Below, piece after piece: positions 16,382 through 26,104 of a stretch of DNA of 64,000 bases. The notes beneath the pieces were generated by a model. The model was not told the DNA's origin and made no database searches. It was given only the letters and a program-made list of their open reading frames with translations. The stretch spans positions 3,314,501 to 3,378,500 of the forward strand of contig NZ_CP011388.1 in assembly GCF_001644605.1 (NCBI RefSeq). Direction: 5' to 3'. A program made the translations under genes and the position numbers. Position 1 is the first letter of the stretch. The number at the start of each line of letters is the position of its first letter. The stretch is from Paenibacillus swuensis (GTDB taxonomy: Bacteria; Bacillota; Bacilli; Paenibacillales; DY6).

Positions 16382-16445
16382 CATCCATCACTTTAATTAG
16401 TGAACCATTTACCGTTTCATAGTATGCTAACTCCACAAAACCTAA

Positions 16446-16484
16446 AAGCCCTGCCGCGAAACGATGCGGCAGGGCCTTCTTTTG
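16446..16484. terminator. Bidirectional terminator
   Basis: GCCCTGCCGC (16448-16457) and GCGGCAGGGC (16466-16475) form a perfect 10-bp stem with an 8-nt loop, followed by CTTCTTTT on the plus strand and by TTTTAGG on the minus strand. It separates the truncated lipoprotein from the convergent DsbA-family gene. Confidence 0.88.
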
Positions 16485-16493
16485 CAACTCAAT

Positions 16494-17144
16494 TTAAACG
16501 TTCTCGCGATCCTTCTCCGCTACCTGCTCCAGCACCTTCAGGAAGTTTTCGGGCGATTGCGAACCGGAGAAGCTGTACTTGTTGTTGAAGATGAAGTATG
16601 GCACGCCGGTAATCCCGATTTCGCGCGCTTTGTTCACATCCTCCTCGACTTCGTTCAGCCCCTGACCGTCTTCCATCTGCTTCCGCAGAGCGTCAATATA
16701 CCCCATGCCCACTTCCTTGGCCAGGTTCATCAACACATCCAAATTGCCGATATTCTGCCCGTCTTCAAAATAGGCCTTATAAATCGCATCAATTAATGGC
16801 TGCTTGTATTCATCCGACGCGAGCGCGATCAACTGGTGCGATTTCACCGTATTCGGCATGTACTCGATCCGATCCATGTTAAATTCAAGATTACAAGCCC
16901 GGCCTGCTTCGCAAGTATGCTCAATCACCTGACCCAGCCGCTCCGGACCTCCCATCTTCGACGTCATCGTTTCTTTGAAATCCCGGCCTTCTTTCGGCGC
17001 TGTCGGATCCAGTTGAAACGCGTGCCAGCGTACACTGTAAGGCTCCTTATGATCCACGCTCCAGCGATCCAGCGCTTCCATCATGTTCTTTTTGCCAATG
17101 CGGCACCATGGACACACCGTATCCTGATAAACATCTATAATCAT
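16494..17144 (-). CDS. DsbA-family oxidoreductase, FrnE-like
   Basis: 216 aa from the ATG at 17144-17142, which has AAGGAG 8 nt before it; a GTG three codons earlier is too close to that site. The thioredoxin-type active site is CPWC (DTVCPWCRIGKKN, residues 11-14). The helical insertion and the late cis-Pro motif (ITGVPYFIFNNKYSFSGSQ) are typical of FrnE/YwbO-like 2-hydroxychromene isomerase-fold thiol oxidoreductases. There is no signal peptide, so it works in the cytoplasm, probably in disulfide or oxidative-stress metabolism. It stands alone, with a bidirectional terminator behind it. Confidence 0.88.
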   Translation of the reverse strand: MIIDVYQDTVCPWCRIGKKNMMEALDRWSVDHKEPYSVRWHAFQLDPTAPKEGRDFKETMTSKMGGPERLGQVIEHTCEAGRACNLEFNMDRIEYMPNTVKSHQLIALASDEYKQPLIDAIYKAYFEDGQNIGNLDVLMNLAKEVGMGYIDALRKQMEDGQGLNEVEEDVNKAREIGITGVPYFIFNNKYSFSGSQSPENFLKVLEQVAEKDRENV

Positions 17145-17325
17145 TCCGATCACTCCTTCTCAAATTATCATCCATCCCAAAAAACATGACACAAGTATGA
17201 ACCATTTTAAACTACAGCACAAGTTTTGAAACGGATTCCCGGAGACCCGTTCTGTTCATGATTCTACCAAGTGCTTCGACAAACTTTTAATGGTAAAATA
17301 GGAGAATGATAGAGGAGGTCGGAAG

Positions 17326-20300
17326 ATGTCGATACAGTTTATTTTGGGTCGGGCGGGCAGCGGGAAAACGAGGCATATGCTCGATGAAATCAGAGACAAT
17401 CTGAGGGAGAAACCGGACGGTGAGCCAATGGTGCTGCTGGTGCCGGAGCAAGCGACCTTCGGCGCGGAGTACGAACTCGCCCAGACACCGGGACTTCAAG
17501 GGATCATTCGCGTACAGGCGCTAAGCTTTCGCCGTTTAGCCTTTCGGGTCATGCAAGAAGTGGGGCGCTCGACAAGAATACATATCGATGATACCGGCAA
17601 AAAAATGCTCTTACACAAAATCATCCGCCGCCGTGCCAAGGATTTGCGTATATTCGCCAAAGGGAACGGACAGAGCGGATTTATCGACCGTGTCAATGAT
17701 TTATATAATGAGTTCAAAAGGTATCAAATCGACGGCAGCGGCCTGCTTCAGCATATTCAGACCAACGGAATCCTGCCTGACAAGGAGCGGATGCTGCAGG
17801 ACAAGCTGCATGATTTGCTGCTGATCTATGATGAGTTTGAGCAAGAGCTGGGACCGCATCATATCGATTCCGAGGATTATTTGGCGACGCTGACCGAGCA
17901 GGCAGGCTCCTCTTCCTTTATTAAGGAAACCGTGTTCTGGATCGACGGTTTTCACGGGTTTACGCCTCAGGAATTCGCCGTGCTCGAGCAGCTCATGATC
18001 CATTCCGCTAAAGTAAATATCGCCTTAACGCTGGACAAGCCTTATGAATCGGGCCGTGAACCCCATGAACTGGAGTTGTTTCATCCCACGGCAACCACGA
18101 TGATCAAGCTCAGAGAGCTTGCCGATGAGAACGGCGTGATGACAGAGCCTCATTTCGTGATGGGCGGGGAACCGCTGCCGCGCTATGAGCGGAGCTTCAT
18201 GCTGGCGCATCTGGAATCTACGTTTGATCGTCGGATTCCGTATAAAGGACCGATTGAAATGGAGCCCAGTGTGGTGTTGCATTCAGCGGTTCACCGACGT
18301 GCGGAAGTGGAAGGCGCCGCTCGCGAGATGGTGCGTCTTGCGCGGGACCGTAATGTCAGGTGGCGGGATATGGCCTTGCTGGTCCGCAACATGCCGGATT
18401 ACGAGGATCTGCTGGCCACAACGCTTACGGATCATGGCATCCCGCACTTCTTCGACCAGAAGCGCACCGTGCTCCACCACCCGCTGGCGGAACTGATCCG
18501 CTCCGCCCTGGAGGTCGTCACGGGCTACTGGCGATATGACGCCGTGTTCCGCTGCGTCAAAACCGGATTGCTGCCTGCGTTCGCGCAGCAAGATCTCCCT
18601 TCCCCTTTCGACATCCACGTCGAAGGGGATGCGTTTACGGCGCGAAATATCACGCGCCGAAACCTGGACGAACTCGAGAACTACGTGCTCGCGTTCGGCA
18701 TCCAGGGCGGCCGGTGGACGGACGACCGGCCTTGGACCTACAAGCTCCAGCGCTCGCTGGAGGACGAGCCGACCGGGCCGAACGAGCGGGAACGCGCGGA
18801 GCTTCAGCGCGTGGACGTGACCCGGCGGGCCGTGGCGGAGCCGCTCGCGGCGTTCGAGCGTGGCCTGAAAGCCGCGAAGACCGCGCGCGGCATGGCCGAG
18901 GCGCTTTACGGGCTGCTGGACAGCCTGAAGGCGGCCGAACGGCTCGAGCGCTGGAGTATGGACGCCCTCGCCGCGGGCAGGGCGGAGAAGGCGAGGGAAC
19001 ACCGCCAGCTGTGGGGCGCGGCGGTGGATTTGCTCGACCAGATCGTCGAGACGATGGGCGACGAAGCCATGACGCCGGAGCAATTCGCAGGCGTTGTCGA
19101 GACGGGGCTCGAGAGCATCAGGCTCAGTCTGGTCCCGCCTACGCTGGATCAAGTGCTGCTGGGAAGCATGGAGCGCACCCGCTCAGGAAAGGTGCGTTAC
19201 GCGTTCCTGCTTGGTGTGAACGACGGCGTTGTTCCTGGCAGACTCAGCGAAGACGGCGTGCTTTCCGAAGGGGAGCGCGACCGCCTTGCGGAGACGGGAC
19301 TCCTGCTTGCGCCAAGCGCCCGCAGAAGACTGCTGGATGAACGCTTCATGATCTATACAGCCATGACGGTTGCCAGCGACCGGCTGTGGGTGAGCTATCC
19401 GCTCGCCGACGAAGAAGGCAAATCCCTCTTGCCGTCTGAACTGATTCGACGGTTGAAGCAAACTTTCCCCGCCCTTAAGGAAGGTACGCTCATGGGGGAT
19501 CCCGGTGTATTTATACCTTCAAGCCATGAAGAAGATGAGCGGACACCATTGGACTATATCGCGCATCCAGAACGCGCCTTATCCTACCTGATCGCGCAAT
19601 TGAGAGAATGGAAGAAAGGGTCGCAGATTGCCTCGGTCTGGTGGGAAGTTTACAACTGGTTTGTGTCACAACCGGAGTGGAGGCCCAAGTTACAAACCCT
19701 GTTGCAATCTCTGTTCTATACGAATGAAGTGGAACGTCTCAGCCGGGATACGAGCAGGCGCTTGTACGGCACGCATCTTCGCGCAAGCGTGTCGCGGATG
19801 GAGCGTTTCGTAGCCTGTCCGTTCAGCCATTTCATGTCGCACGGCCTCCGCTTGCAGGAACGGCGGGTTTACAGGCTGGAAGCGCCGGATATTGGGCAAC
19901 TGTTCCATGCCGCTCTCAGTATGATCGCGCAGAATCTGATGCGCGAGGGGGTTAGCTGGGGCGCGCTCAGCGCCGCTGAGTGCCGCAAGGAGGCGAACGA
20001 TGCCGTGGACGTGCTTACGCCGAGATTGCAAAGCGAAATCCTGTTAAGCTCCAAGCGATTTACTTACATTTCCCGTAAGCTGAAGGACATCGTTGGCCGC
20101 GCGTCCGTTGTGTTGGGCGAGCACGCCCGCCGCGGATCGTTCGAGCCTTTGCGGCTGGAGATGGATTTCGGAGGTCCGGTTTCGGAGCTTCCGCCGCTCT
20201 CTTTCAAGTTAAATAACGGATGCACCATGGACATTATCGGACGCATTGACCGCGTGGACAGCGCGGAAGGCGAGAGCGGATTGATGGTGCGCGTAATTGA

Positions 20301-20916
20301 TTATAAATCCAGCCAGACTTCTTTACGTCTGGATGAATTATATTACGGTCTGGCCTTACAGCTTCTTACTTATCTGGATGTCCTGGTCACGCATGCGGAA
20401 GGTTGGCTTGGCCGCGAAGCCATTCCGGCGGGAGCCTTGTATTTCCATGTACATAACCCGTTGTTACAGGTTAGCGCGGCCCTTTCGGCGGAAGAGGCGG
20501 AGGACCGGGTGTTCAAGAGGTTCAAGATGAAAGGTCTCGTTCTGGCCGAACCGGAAGCTGTGCAGTTGATGGACGGCTCACTTGAGAAAGGGCATTCCGC
20601 GTTGCTGCCGCTTGCCCTTAAGGCGGACGGAGGCTTCTACAGCACTTCATCGGTGATGACCCGCGATCAATGGGGCGTGTTACGCAAGGCGGTCCGCAGC
20701 ACGATCCGTGAAATCGGAACCGAGATTACCGACGGAACGGTGGACATATCACCCATCCGGCTCGGACCGAAGACGCCTTGCGCTTTTTGCGCGTACAAGC
20801 CGGTGTGCCAGTTCGATACTTTGATCGAGGGTAACGGATACCAAGGTTTGGCGAAGCAGGGGAAAGATCAGTTATGGGATTTGCTACGGGAAAAGGGGGA
20901 ACACAGCAGTGACTGA
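17326..20916 (+). CDS. addB: ATP-dependent helicase/nuclease subunit B
   Basis: 1196 aa, a full-length AddB (RexB analogue). With AddA it forms the RecBCD-like complex that resects double-strand ends and responds to Chi. The N-terminal Walker A is GRAGSGKTRHM (residues 8-18). The C-terminal nuclease has VIDYKSS (Asp near 992, Lys near 994). Four cysteines form the Fe-S staple: C831 (VACPFSHFM) and C1152, C1155 and C1161 (CAFCAYKPVC). AGGAGG at 17313 precedes ATG 17326. Bases about 18480-19120 are much more GC-rich than the rest. The gene overlaps addA by 8 bp. Confidence 0.95.
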   Translation: MSIQFILGRAGSGKTRHMLDEIRDNLREKPDGEPMVLLVPEQATFGAEYELAQTPGLQGIIRVQALSFRRLAFRVMQEVGRSTRIHIDDTGKKMLLHKIIRRRAKDLRIFAKGNGQSGFIDRVNDLYNEFKRYQIDGSGLLQHIQTNGILPDKERMLQDKLHDLLLIYDEFEQELGPHHIDSEDYLATLTEQAGSSSFIKETVFWIDGFHGFTPQEFAVLEQLMIHSAKVNIALTLDKPYESGREPHELELFHPTATTMIKLRELADENGVMTEPHFVMGGEPLPRYERSFMLAHLESTFDRRIPYKGPIEMEPSVVLHSAVHRRAEVEGAAREMVRLARDRNVRWRDMALLVRNMPDYEDLLATTLTDHGIPHFFDQKRTVLHHPLAELIRSALEVVTGYWRYDAVFRCVKTGLLPAFAQQDLPSPFDIHVEGDAFTARNITRRNLDELENYVLAFGIQGGRWTDDRPWTYKLQRSLEDEPTGPNERERAELQRVDVTRRAVAEPLAAFERGLKAAKTARGMAEALYGLLDSLKAAERLERWSMDALAAGRAEKAREHRQLWGAAVDLLDQIVETMGDEAMTPEQFAGVVETGLESIRLSLVPPTLDQVLLGSMERTRSGKVRYAFLLGVNDGVVPGRLSEDGVLSEGERDRLAETGLLLAPSARRRLLDERFMIYTAMTVASDRLWVSYPLADEEGKSLLPSELIRRLKQTFPALKEGTLMGDPGVFIPSSHEEDERTPLDYIAHPERALSYLIAQLREWKKGSQIASVWWEVYNWFVSQPEWRPKLQTLLQSLFYTNEVERLSRDTSRRLYGTHLRASVSRMERFVACPFSHFMSHGLRLQERRVYRLEAPDIGQLFHAALSMIAQNLMREGVSWGALSAAECRKEANDAVDVLTPRLQSEILLSSKRFTYISRKLKDIVGRASVVLGEHARRGSFEPLRLEMDFGGPVSELPPLSFKLNNGCTMDIIGRIDRVDSAEGESGLMVRVIDYKSSQTSLRLDELYYGLALQLLTYLDVLVTHAEGWLGREAIPAGALYFHVHNPLLQVSAALSAEEAEDRVFKRFKMKGLVLAEPEAVQLMDGSLEKGHSALLPLALKADGGFYSTSSVMTRDQWGVLRKAVRSTIREIGTEITDGTVDISPIRLGPKTPCAFCAYKPVCQFDTLIEGNGYQGLAKQGKDQLWDLLREKGEHSSD

Positions 20917-23900
20917 ACAAGACAAAGTTAACGCCTGGATCCCGGTGGCCAAGCCTGCCCATGCGACATGGACGGATGATCAGTGGAGCGCCATTACCAG
21001 AGGCGGACAGAATATGCTGGTTGCGGCGGCGGCCGGATCCGGGAAGACGGCGGTACTCGTCGAGCGAATTATACGAAAAATCGCCTCCTCGGAGGAGCCG
21101 ATGGATGCGGATCGCCTACTGGTGGCTACTTTTACGAAAGCCGCGGCGGCCGAGATGAAAGAGCGTATCCGTGAAGCGCTCGAGGGTGAATTGGTAAAGA
21201 GTCCGGACTCCGACCACTTAAGGCGCCAATTGGCGCTTATGAACCGGGCTTCCATTACGACACTGCATTCCTTCTGCATGGAGGTTATTCAGAAGTACTT
21301 CCAGCTCGTACCGCTTGATCCAGGCTTCCGTATTGCTAACGAAACCGAAGCGGAACTGATGCGTCAGGATGTGTTGGAAGAGCAGGTAGAAGAGTTGTAT
21401 GAAACCGGAGGAGTGGACGGCCGTTTCTGGAGGTTAGCGGAAAGCTTCGGCGGTGAGCGCAATGATGATGTGTTGTTCTCCTTGATACAGAATCTGTATG
21501 ATTTCTCCCGAAGTCATCCCTGGCCGGAGGCGTGGTTGTTACAAACCGCGAAATCCTTTGAAATGGAAACTCTGGAGGAACTGGAAGAATCGGAGTGGTT
21601 TCTTGCGATTCGCAGCGATGTCCGGATGGAGCTTAGAGGAGCGTTGGACTCCCTGCGTCAAGCTCTGAAGTTAGCGGAGTCCCCCGGCGGTCCGAAGCCA
21701 TATGCGGCTAATTTACAAGACGATTTGGCTCTGATCGGTTATTTATTGGAAGTGGCTGACGGAGAGCGTTGGGAGCACTTGTATCACGCATTTCAAGGAG
21801 CGGGATTCGGAAAGCTGAAGCCTTGCAAGGCTGACGAGACCGACAAAGCCGTTCAAGATCAGGTTAAGGCGCTCCGGGAACAAGCCAAGAAACAGTTGGT
21901 TTCCATCAGGGACGAACTTTTCGAGCGGGAACCGGCCGAATATTTGCGGGAGCTTACAGCGCTGGCTCCATTGATGCAGGAGCTCGTGCGGATTGTCATT
22001 TCGTTTGGCGCCAAATACGCCGAAGCGAAAACCGAAAAAGGCCTCGTCGACTTTGCGGATTTGGAACACTTTTGCCTGCAGATTCTGCGCAGTCCGGATT
22101 CCACGCCAGATCAGTTGTTGCCGTCCGAGGCGGCCGAACAGTACAGAGAGCGGTTTATGGAAGTGCTGCTGGATGAATACCAAGATACCAACATGGTGCA
22201 GGAAGCGATTGTGGAGCTCATTTCCCGGGAGGGTGCGGGCAACCGTTTCATGGTAGGCGATGTGAAACAGAGCATTTATCGTTTCCGACTTGCGGACCCC
22301 GGTTTATTCCTGGCTAAATATAAATCTTTCGCTGAACAGGAAACAAAGGGACTACGAATTGACTTGGCCCGGAACTTTCGCAGCCGTGCGGAAATTGTCG
22401 ACGGTGTAAACTTTATCTTTAAACAGTTAATGAACGAGAACGTTGCCGAAATTAACTATGATCAACGGGCTGAACTGGTATGCGGGGCAACATACCCGAC
22501 AGGCGCGGAGACCGGGTATCAGGATTATGCCGTAGAAATGTTGCTGTACAATCGCGGTGCGAATGCGGCGGACGACGATGAAGATGATGAGCTTTCGGAT
22601 GCAAACGGAACAAGCAGTGCAGATTCCTTGGATTCGGATGAGGGGAGCGGTGCGCCGACAGACTCGGCATTATCGGATTTGCGCGAACTGGCGACAGCGG
22701 AGCTTGAAGCGGAACTGATCACGTTGCAGATTCGCAAATTGCTCGCATTGGACGGCGGTGACAGACCCTTTCAGGTGTATGACAAAAGAACGAAAGGCAT
22801 GCGCAGCGGTTCGTTCCGCGACATTGTTATTTTGCTGCGCGCTACGCAGGCGTGGTCTCCTGTCATGATGGAACGGCTGCGGGCTGCGGGCATTCCGGCT
22901 TATGCGGAGCTGAGCACGGGGTATTTTCAAGCAACGGAAGTGGAAGTCATTCTGTCTCTGCTGAAAATCATAGACAATCCTTATCAGGATATTCCTTTAG
23001 CAGGTGTGTTACGTTCGCCGCTTTACGCGTTTACAGCGGAAGAGCTGGCTCAAATTCGAATTGCGGGAACGGCTTCCGCTTCAGGGGCTACAGGCGGACA
23101 AGGCTTTTACGGCGCTGTGTTGCAGGCTTTGGAACCGGACCCCGAGCATACACCGCTTGGAGACACTCCCTACAGATTATCGGATATGTTGCGTGACCGG
23201 CTGACAGCCTTTACAGAGCGGTTGGATCGTTGGCGGGAAGAGGCGAGACAAGGCTCTTTGGCCGATTTAATCTGGAACATCTACCGGGAAACCGGCTACT
23301 ACGATTTGGTAGGCGGCATGCCGGGGGGGATTCAACGGCAAGCGAATTTGAGAGCCCTCTATGACCGCTCGCGTCAATATGAGGCGACATCGTTCAGAGG
23401 GCTGTTCCGTTTTTTGCGGTTTATTGAGCGGATGCAGGACGGCGGGGGAGATTTGGGCGCGGCGCGTGCGCTTGGGGAGCAGGAAGACGTGGTCCGGATT
23501 ATGTCCATTCACAAAAGCAAAGGGCTTGAGTTCCCCGTCGTCTTTGTGGCGGGTTTATCCAAGGCTTTCAACCAGTCGGATCTCAAGAGTAATTTCCTGT
23601 TGCACAAAAAACTTGGCTTCGGTCCTAAATTTGTGGATACCGCGCTGAGGCTCAGTTATCCAACGTTGCCTAATCTGGCGATTAAGCGGAGTATGCGTAT
23701 GGAAATGCTCGCCGAAGAAATGCGCGTGCTCTATGTGGCACTGACGCGTCCCAAAGAAAAGCTATATTTGGTCTCCGCGGTGAAAGATTTGGAGAAACAG
23801 ATGGCCAAGTGGAGCGCCGCGATGGAAGCGACAGATTGGTCCCTTCCGGAACCGATGCTGGCACGCGCCAGGTCTTATTTGGATTGGCTGGGCCCCGCTC

Positions 23901-24913
23901 TGATGAGACATCCCGCTTCCATTACGCTAAAACAGGAATGGGGTCTGGCTGTGCATACACCGGTCCTGATGGCGGAAGAACCCTCCCGTTTCCGGATCCA
24001 TGTGCTTTCGGGCGGAATACAGGCTGATTTGGAAGCGGCCGCCGGTTCAGAAGGTGAAGGGGAGCGGGAAGTTTTGTTGTCATATCTGCAACAAGCCGTA
24101 CCCCTGCAGAAGGTATCGGAAACGGAGGATAAGCTAGAAAGTCAAGTATCCTCACGCTTAAACTGGCAATACCCTGACGCGGAAGCCACCGGGTATTTTA
24201 CCAAGACGACAGTAACGGAGATGAAACGTCTGAAGACATGGATGCCGTCGGAAGAGGAAGCGGAGGCTTTGCCGGTTGGACCGGCAGCGGCCAGTAACTC
24301 GGAAAGCGCGCAAAGCTCGTGGATTCGAAGACCGAGGTTCTTGGAGGCGCGTAAGCTCACGCCGGCAGAAAGGGGAATCGCTTATCATGCGGTGATGCAG
24401 CAGCTGCCGTTGTCCGCGGATATCGATCACGAAGTCATCCTTAATGAAATTGCGGCTATGGTGGAACGTGAGCAGCTGACAGAAGAGCAGAGTAATGTGA
24501 TTGACGCAGCCGTCGTCAGCGACTTCTTCCGAAGTCCCCTGGGACAAGCGCTTTGCCGAAGCCCGCGGGTGCAAAGGGAAATTCCGTTCAGCCGAATATT
24601 GGAGGCGCGCCGCGTGTATCCAGACGCGATCGATACGTCTTCCGCAAACGAGAATATTTTGATCCAAGGTGTGATAGATTGTGTATTTGAGAAAGAAGAC
24701 GGCGGACTTGTTTTGCTAGATTACAAGACGGACTCTCTTCATGGTGGCGACGGGCAGGCGGCCTCAGAGCGTTATCAAGTGCAACTGGACTTGTATGCTG
24801 AAGCCGTGGAACAAATCTGGAAGAGACCTGTGACGGAAATGTATCTCTTTTTCTTTGACGGGGCACGGATTGTCGAGATGTCAAAAAGTTCGGATGGAAG
24901 CGGGGCGGTTTAA
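20909..24913 (+). CDS. addA: ATP-dependent helicase/nuclease subunit A
   Basis: 1334 aa from GTG 20909. AddA carries the motor of the AddAB helicase-nuclease and one of its nuclease sites. Walker A is AAAGSGKTAVLVER (near 38-51), helicase motif II lies in VLLDEYQDTN near 420, and MSIHKSKGLEFPVV near 865 is motif V. The RecB-like nuclease has LLDYKTDS near residue 1270. A run of about 40 acidic and Ser-rich residues at about 550-590 (DDDEDDELSD and SLDSDEGSG) interrupts the helicase core and is probably a disordered linker. The overlap with addB and the 3-bp gap to sbcD show a four-gene operon. Confidence 0.95.
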   Translation: MTEQDKVNAWIPVAKPAHATWTDDQWSAITRGGQNMLVAAAAGSGKTAVLVERIIRKIASSEEPMDADRLLVATFTKAAAAEMKERIREALEGELVKSPDSDHLRRQLALMNRASITTLHSFCMEVIQKYFQLVPLDPGFRIANETEAELMRQDVLEEQVEELYETGGVDGRFWRLAESFGGERNDDVLFSLIQNLYDFSRSHPWPEAWLLQTAKSFEMETLEELEESEWFLAIRSDVRMELRGALDSLRQALKLAESPGGPKPYAANLQDDLALIGYLLEVADGERWEHLYHAFQGAGFGKLKPCKADETDKAVQDQVKALREQAKKQLVSIRDELFEREPAEYLRELTALAPLMQELVRIVISFGAKYAEAKTEKGLVDFADLEHFCLQILRSPDSTPDQLLPSEAAEQYRERFMEVLLDEYQDTNMVQEAIVELISREGAGNRFMVGDVKQSIYRFRLADPGLFLAKYKSFAEQETKGLRIDLARNFRSRAEIVDGVNFIFKQLMNENVAEINYDQRAELVCGATYPTGAETGYQDYAVEMLLYNRGANAADDDEDDELSDANGTSSADSLDSDEGSGAPTDSALSDLRELATAELEAELITLQIRKLLALDGGDRPFQVYDKRTKGMRSGSFRDIVILLRATQAWSPVMMERLRAAGIPAYAELSTGYFQATEVEVILSLLKIIDNPYQDIPLAGVLRSPLYAFTAEELAQIRIAGTASASGATGGQGFYGAVLQALEPDPEHTPLGDTPYRLSDMLRDRLTAFTERLDRWREEARQGSLADLIWNIYRETGYYDLVGGMPGGIQRQANLRALYDRSRQYEATSFRGLFRFLRFIERMQDGGGDLGAARALGEQEDVVRIMSIHKSKGLEFPVVFVAGLSKAFNQSDLKSNFLLHKKLGFGPKFVDTALRLSYPTLPNLAIKRSMRMEMLAEEMRVLYVALTRPKEKLYLVSAVKDLEKQMAKWSAAMEATDWSLPEPMLARARSYLDWLGPALMRHPASITLKQEWGLAVHTPVLMAEEPSRFRIHVLSGGIQADLEAAAGSEGEGEREVLLSYLQQAVPLQKVSETEDKLESQVSSRLNWQYPDAEATGYFTKTTVTEMKRLKTWMPSEEEAEALPVGPAAASNSESAQSSWIRRPRFLEARKLTPAERGIAYHAVMQQLPLSADIDHEVILNEIAAMVEREQLTEEQSNVIDAAVVSDFFRSPLGQALCRSPRVQREIPFSRILEARRVYPDAIDTSSANENILIQGVIDCVFEKEDGGLVLLDYKTDSLHGGDGQAASERYQVQLDLYAEAVEQIWKRPVTEMYLFFFDGARIVEMSKSSDGSGAV

Positions 24914-24916
24914 CAC

Positions 24917-26104
24917 ATGCGTATTTTGCATACAGCGGATTGGCATCTGGGTCGAATGCTCGAAGGCAGGGGCCGACTCGAGGAACAGGCCGCATTCGTT
25001 GATGAAATTATTGAGATTGTAGAGCGGGAAGGAATTGATCTCGTATTGATCGCGGGAGATGTGTACGATACGGTCAATCCCCCGGCGGCGGCTGAGCAAT
25101 TATTTTATGAAGGTGTATCTCGTCTCTCCGATGGGGGCAGGCGTCCTGTCGTGGTAATTGCAGGTAATCATGACAACCCCGATCGGATAGCCGCCGCGGG
25201 TCCGCTTGCGAATGAAAGGAATATCACGCTTGTCGGATTGCCAACAGCGAATGTCCAGGAAATTGGGATTTCTCGCACGGGTGAGCGTGCCAAATTATTT
25301 TCGTTACCCTATCCGTCGGAATCGCGCTTGCGCGAAGTGTTGACGGACAGTACGGATGAAGCGGTGTTGCGAGGCGCGTATACGGCCAAAGTCGCCCATC
25401 TGGTAGCTCAGCAAGCTCCTGCGTTTGGGCCGGATACCGTTAATTTATTGATGAGTCATATTTACGTCTTGGGCGGAGCGGAAACCGACTCGGAGCGCCC
25501 GATTCAAGTAGGTGGAGCCTATACCGTCGATACTGCCGCACTTACTGCGCAAGGTTTACAATATGTCGCTTTGGGGCATTTGCACAGGCCGCAAACGCTT
25601 AAAGCGTCAGTACCGATACGTTACAGCGGTTCCCCGCTGGCTTACAGCTTCTCCGAAGCAGGTCAGGCGAAGTCCGTGACCATTCTCGAAGCGGCGCCCG
25701 GACAACCGGTACAGCTGCGGGAAGTGTTCCTGTCCAGCGGCCACCCGCTGGTGCGTTGGCGCGCGGTTCAAGGAATCAGTCAGGTACACGCTTGGTTTGA
25801 TGAGGGGAAAGATCTGGCCGCCTGGATTGATTTGGAGCTCCACCTGACGGAAGCTCTTTCCATGGAACAAATTCAGACGCTGCGCAAGGAACGCGGCAAG
25901 CTGGTCAATATTCGCGTAATCTATCCGGACACCTTGGATGCGGAGCGATCCGCGGCCCGGGAAGAACTGCCGATCGATGAGTTGTTCCGAAGGTTCTACA
26001 CGAAACAAACCGGCGGAGCGGAAGCGGATGCCGAAACGATTCGATTATTTCTGGAATTGGTAGGCGAGAGCGGAGACGCGTCGGAAAGGGGAGATGCCTC
26101 TTGA
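24917..26104 (+). CDS. sbcD: Exonuclease subunit SbcD (Mre11-type)
   Basis: 395 aa. SbcD is the Mn-dependent nuclease of the SbcCD complex, which opens hairpins and trims blocked double-strand ends. The metallophosphoesterase motifs are all present: HTADWHLG (5-12), IAGDVYDTV (near 45), GNHDNPDR (near 83-90), and SHIYVLGG with ALGHLHRPQ near 215-223. ATG 24917 follows the addA stop by 3 bp. The stop overlaps the sbcC start by 4 bp, as is usual for this pair. Residues past 370 are an acidic Gly/Ser tail. Confidence 0.95.
   Translation: MRILHTADWHLGRMLEGRGRLEEQAAFVDEIIEIVEREGIDLVLIAGDVYDTVNPPAAAEQLFYEGVSRLSDGGRRPVVVIAGNHDNPDRIAAAGPLANERNITLVGLPTANVQEIGISRTGERAKLFSLPYPSESRLREVLTDSTDEAVLRGAYTAKVAHLVAQQAPAFGPDTVNLLMSHIYVLGGAETDSERPIQVGGAYTVDTAALTAQGLQYVALGHLHRPQTLKASVPIRYSGSPLAYSFSEAGQAKSVTILEAAPGQPVQLREVFLSSGHPLVRWRAVQGISQVHAWFDEGKDLAAWIDLELHLTEALSMEQIQTLRKERGKLVNIRVIYPDTLDAERSAAREELPIDELFRRFYTKQTGGAEADAETIRLFLELVGESGDASERGDAS

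Noticed and set aside
17271-17299. Sigma-A promoter before addB
   Set aside because: TAAAAT at 17294-17299 lacks a -35 box at 16-18 bp; TTCGAC is 13 bp away. A promoter must exist but I cannot place it.
18283-19152. Minus-strand 289-codon open frame opposite addB
   Set aside because: Lies exactly over the GC-rich tract of addB, has no start signal, and has Arg/Leu/His-rich composition.
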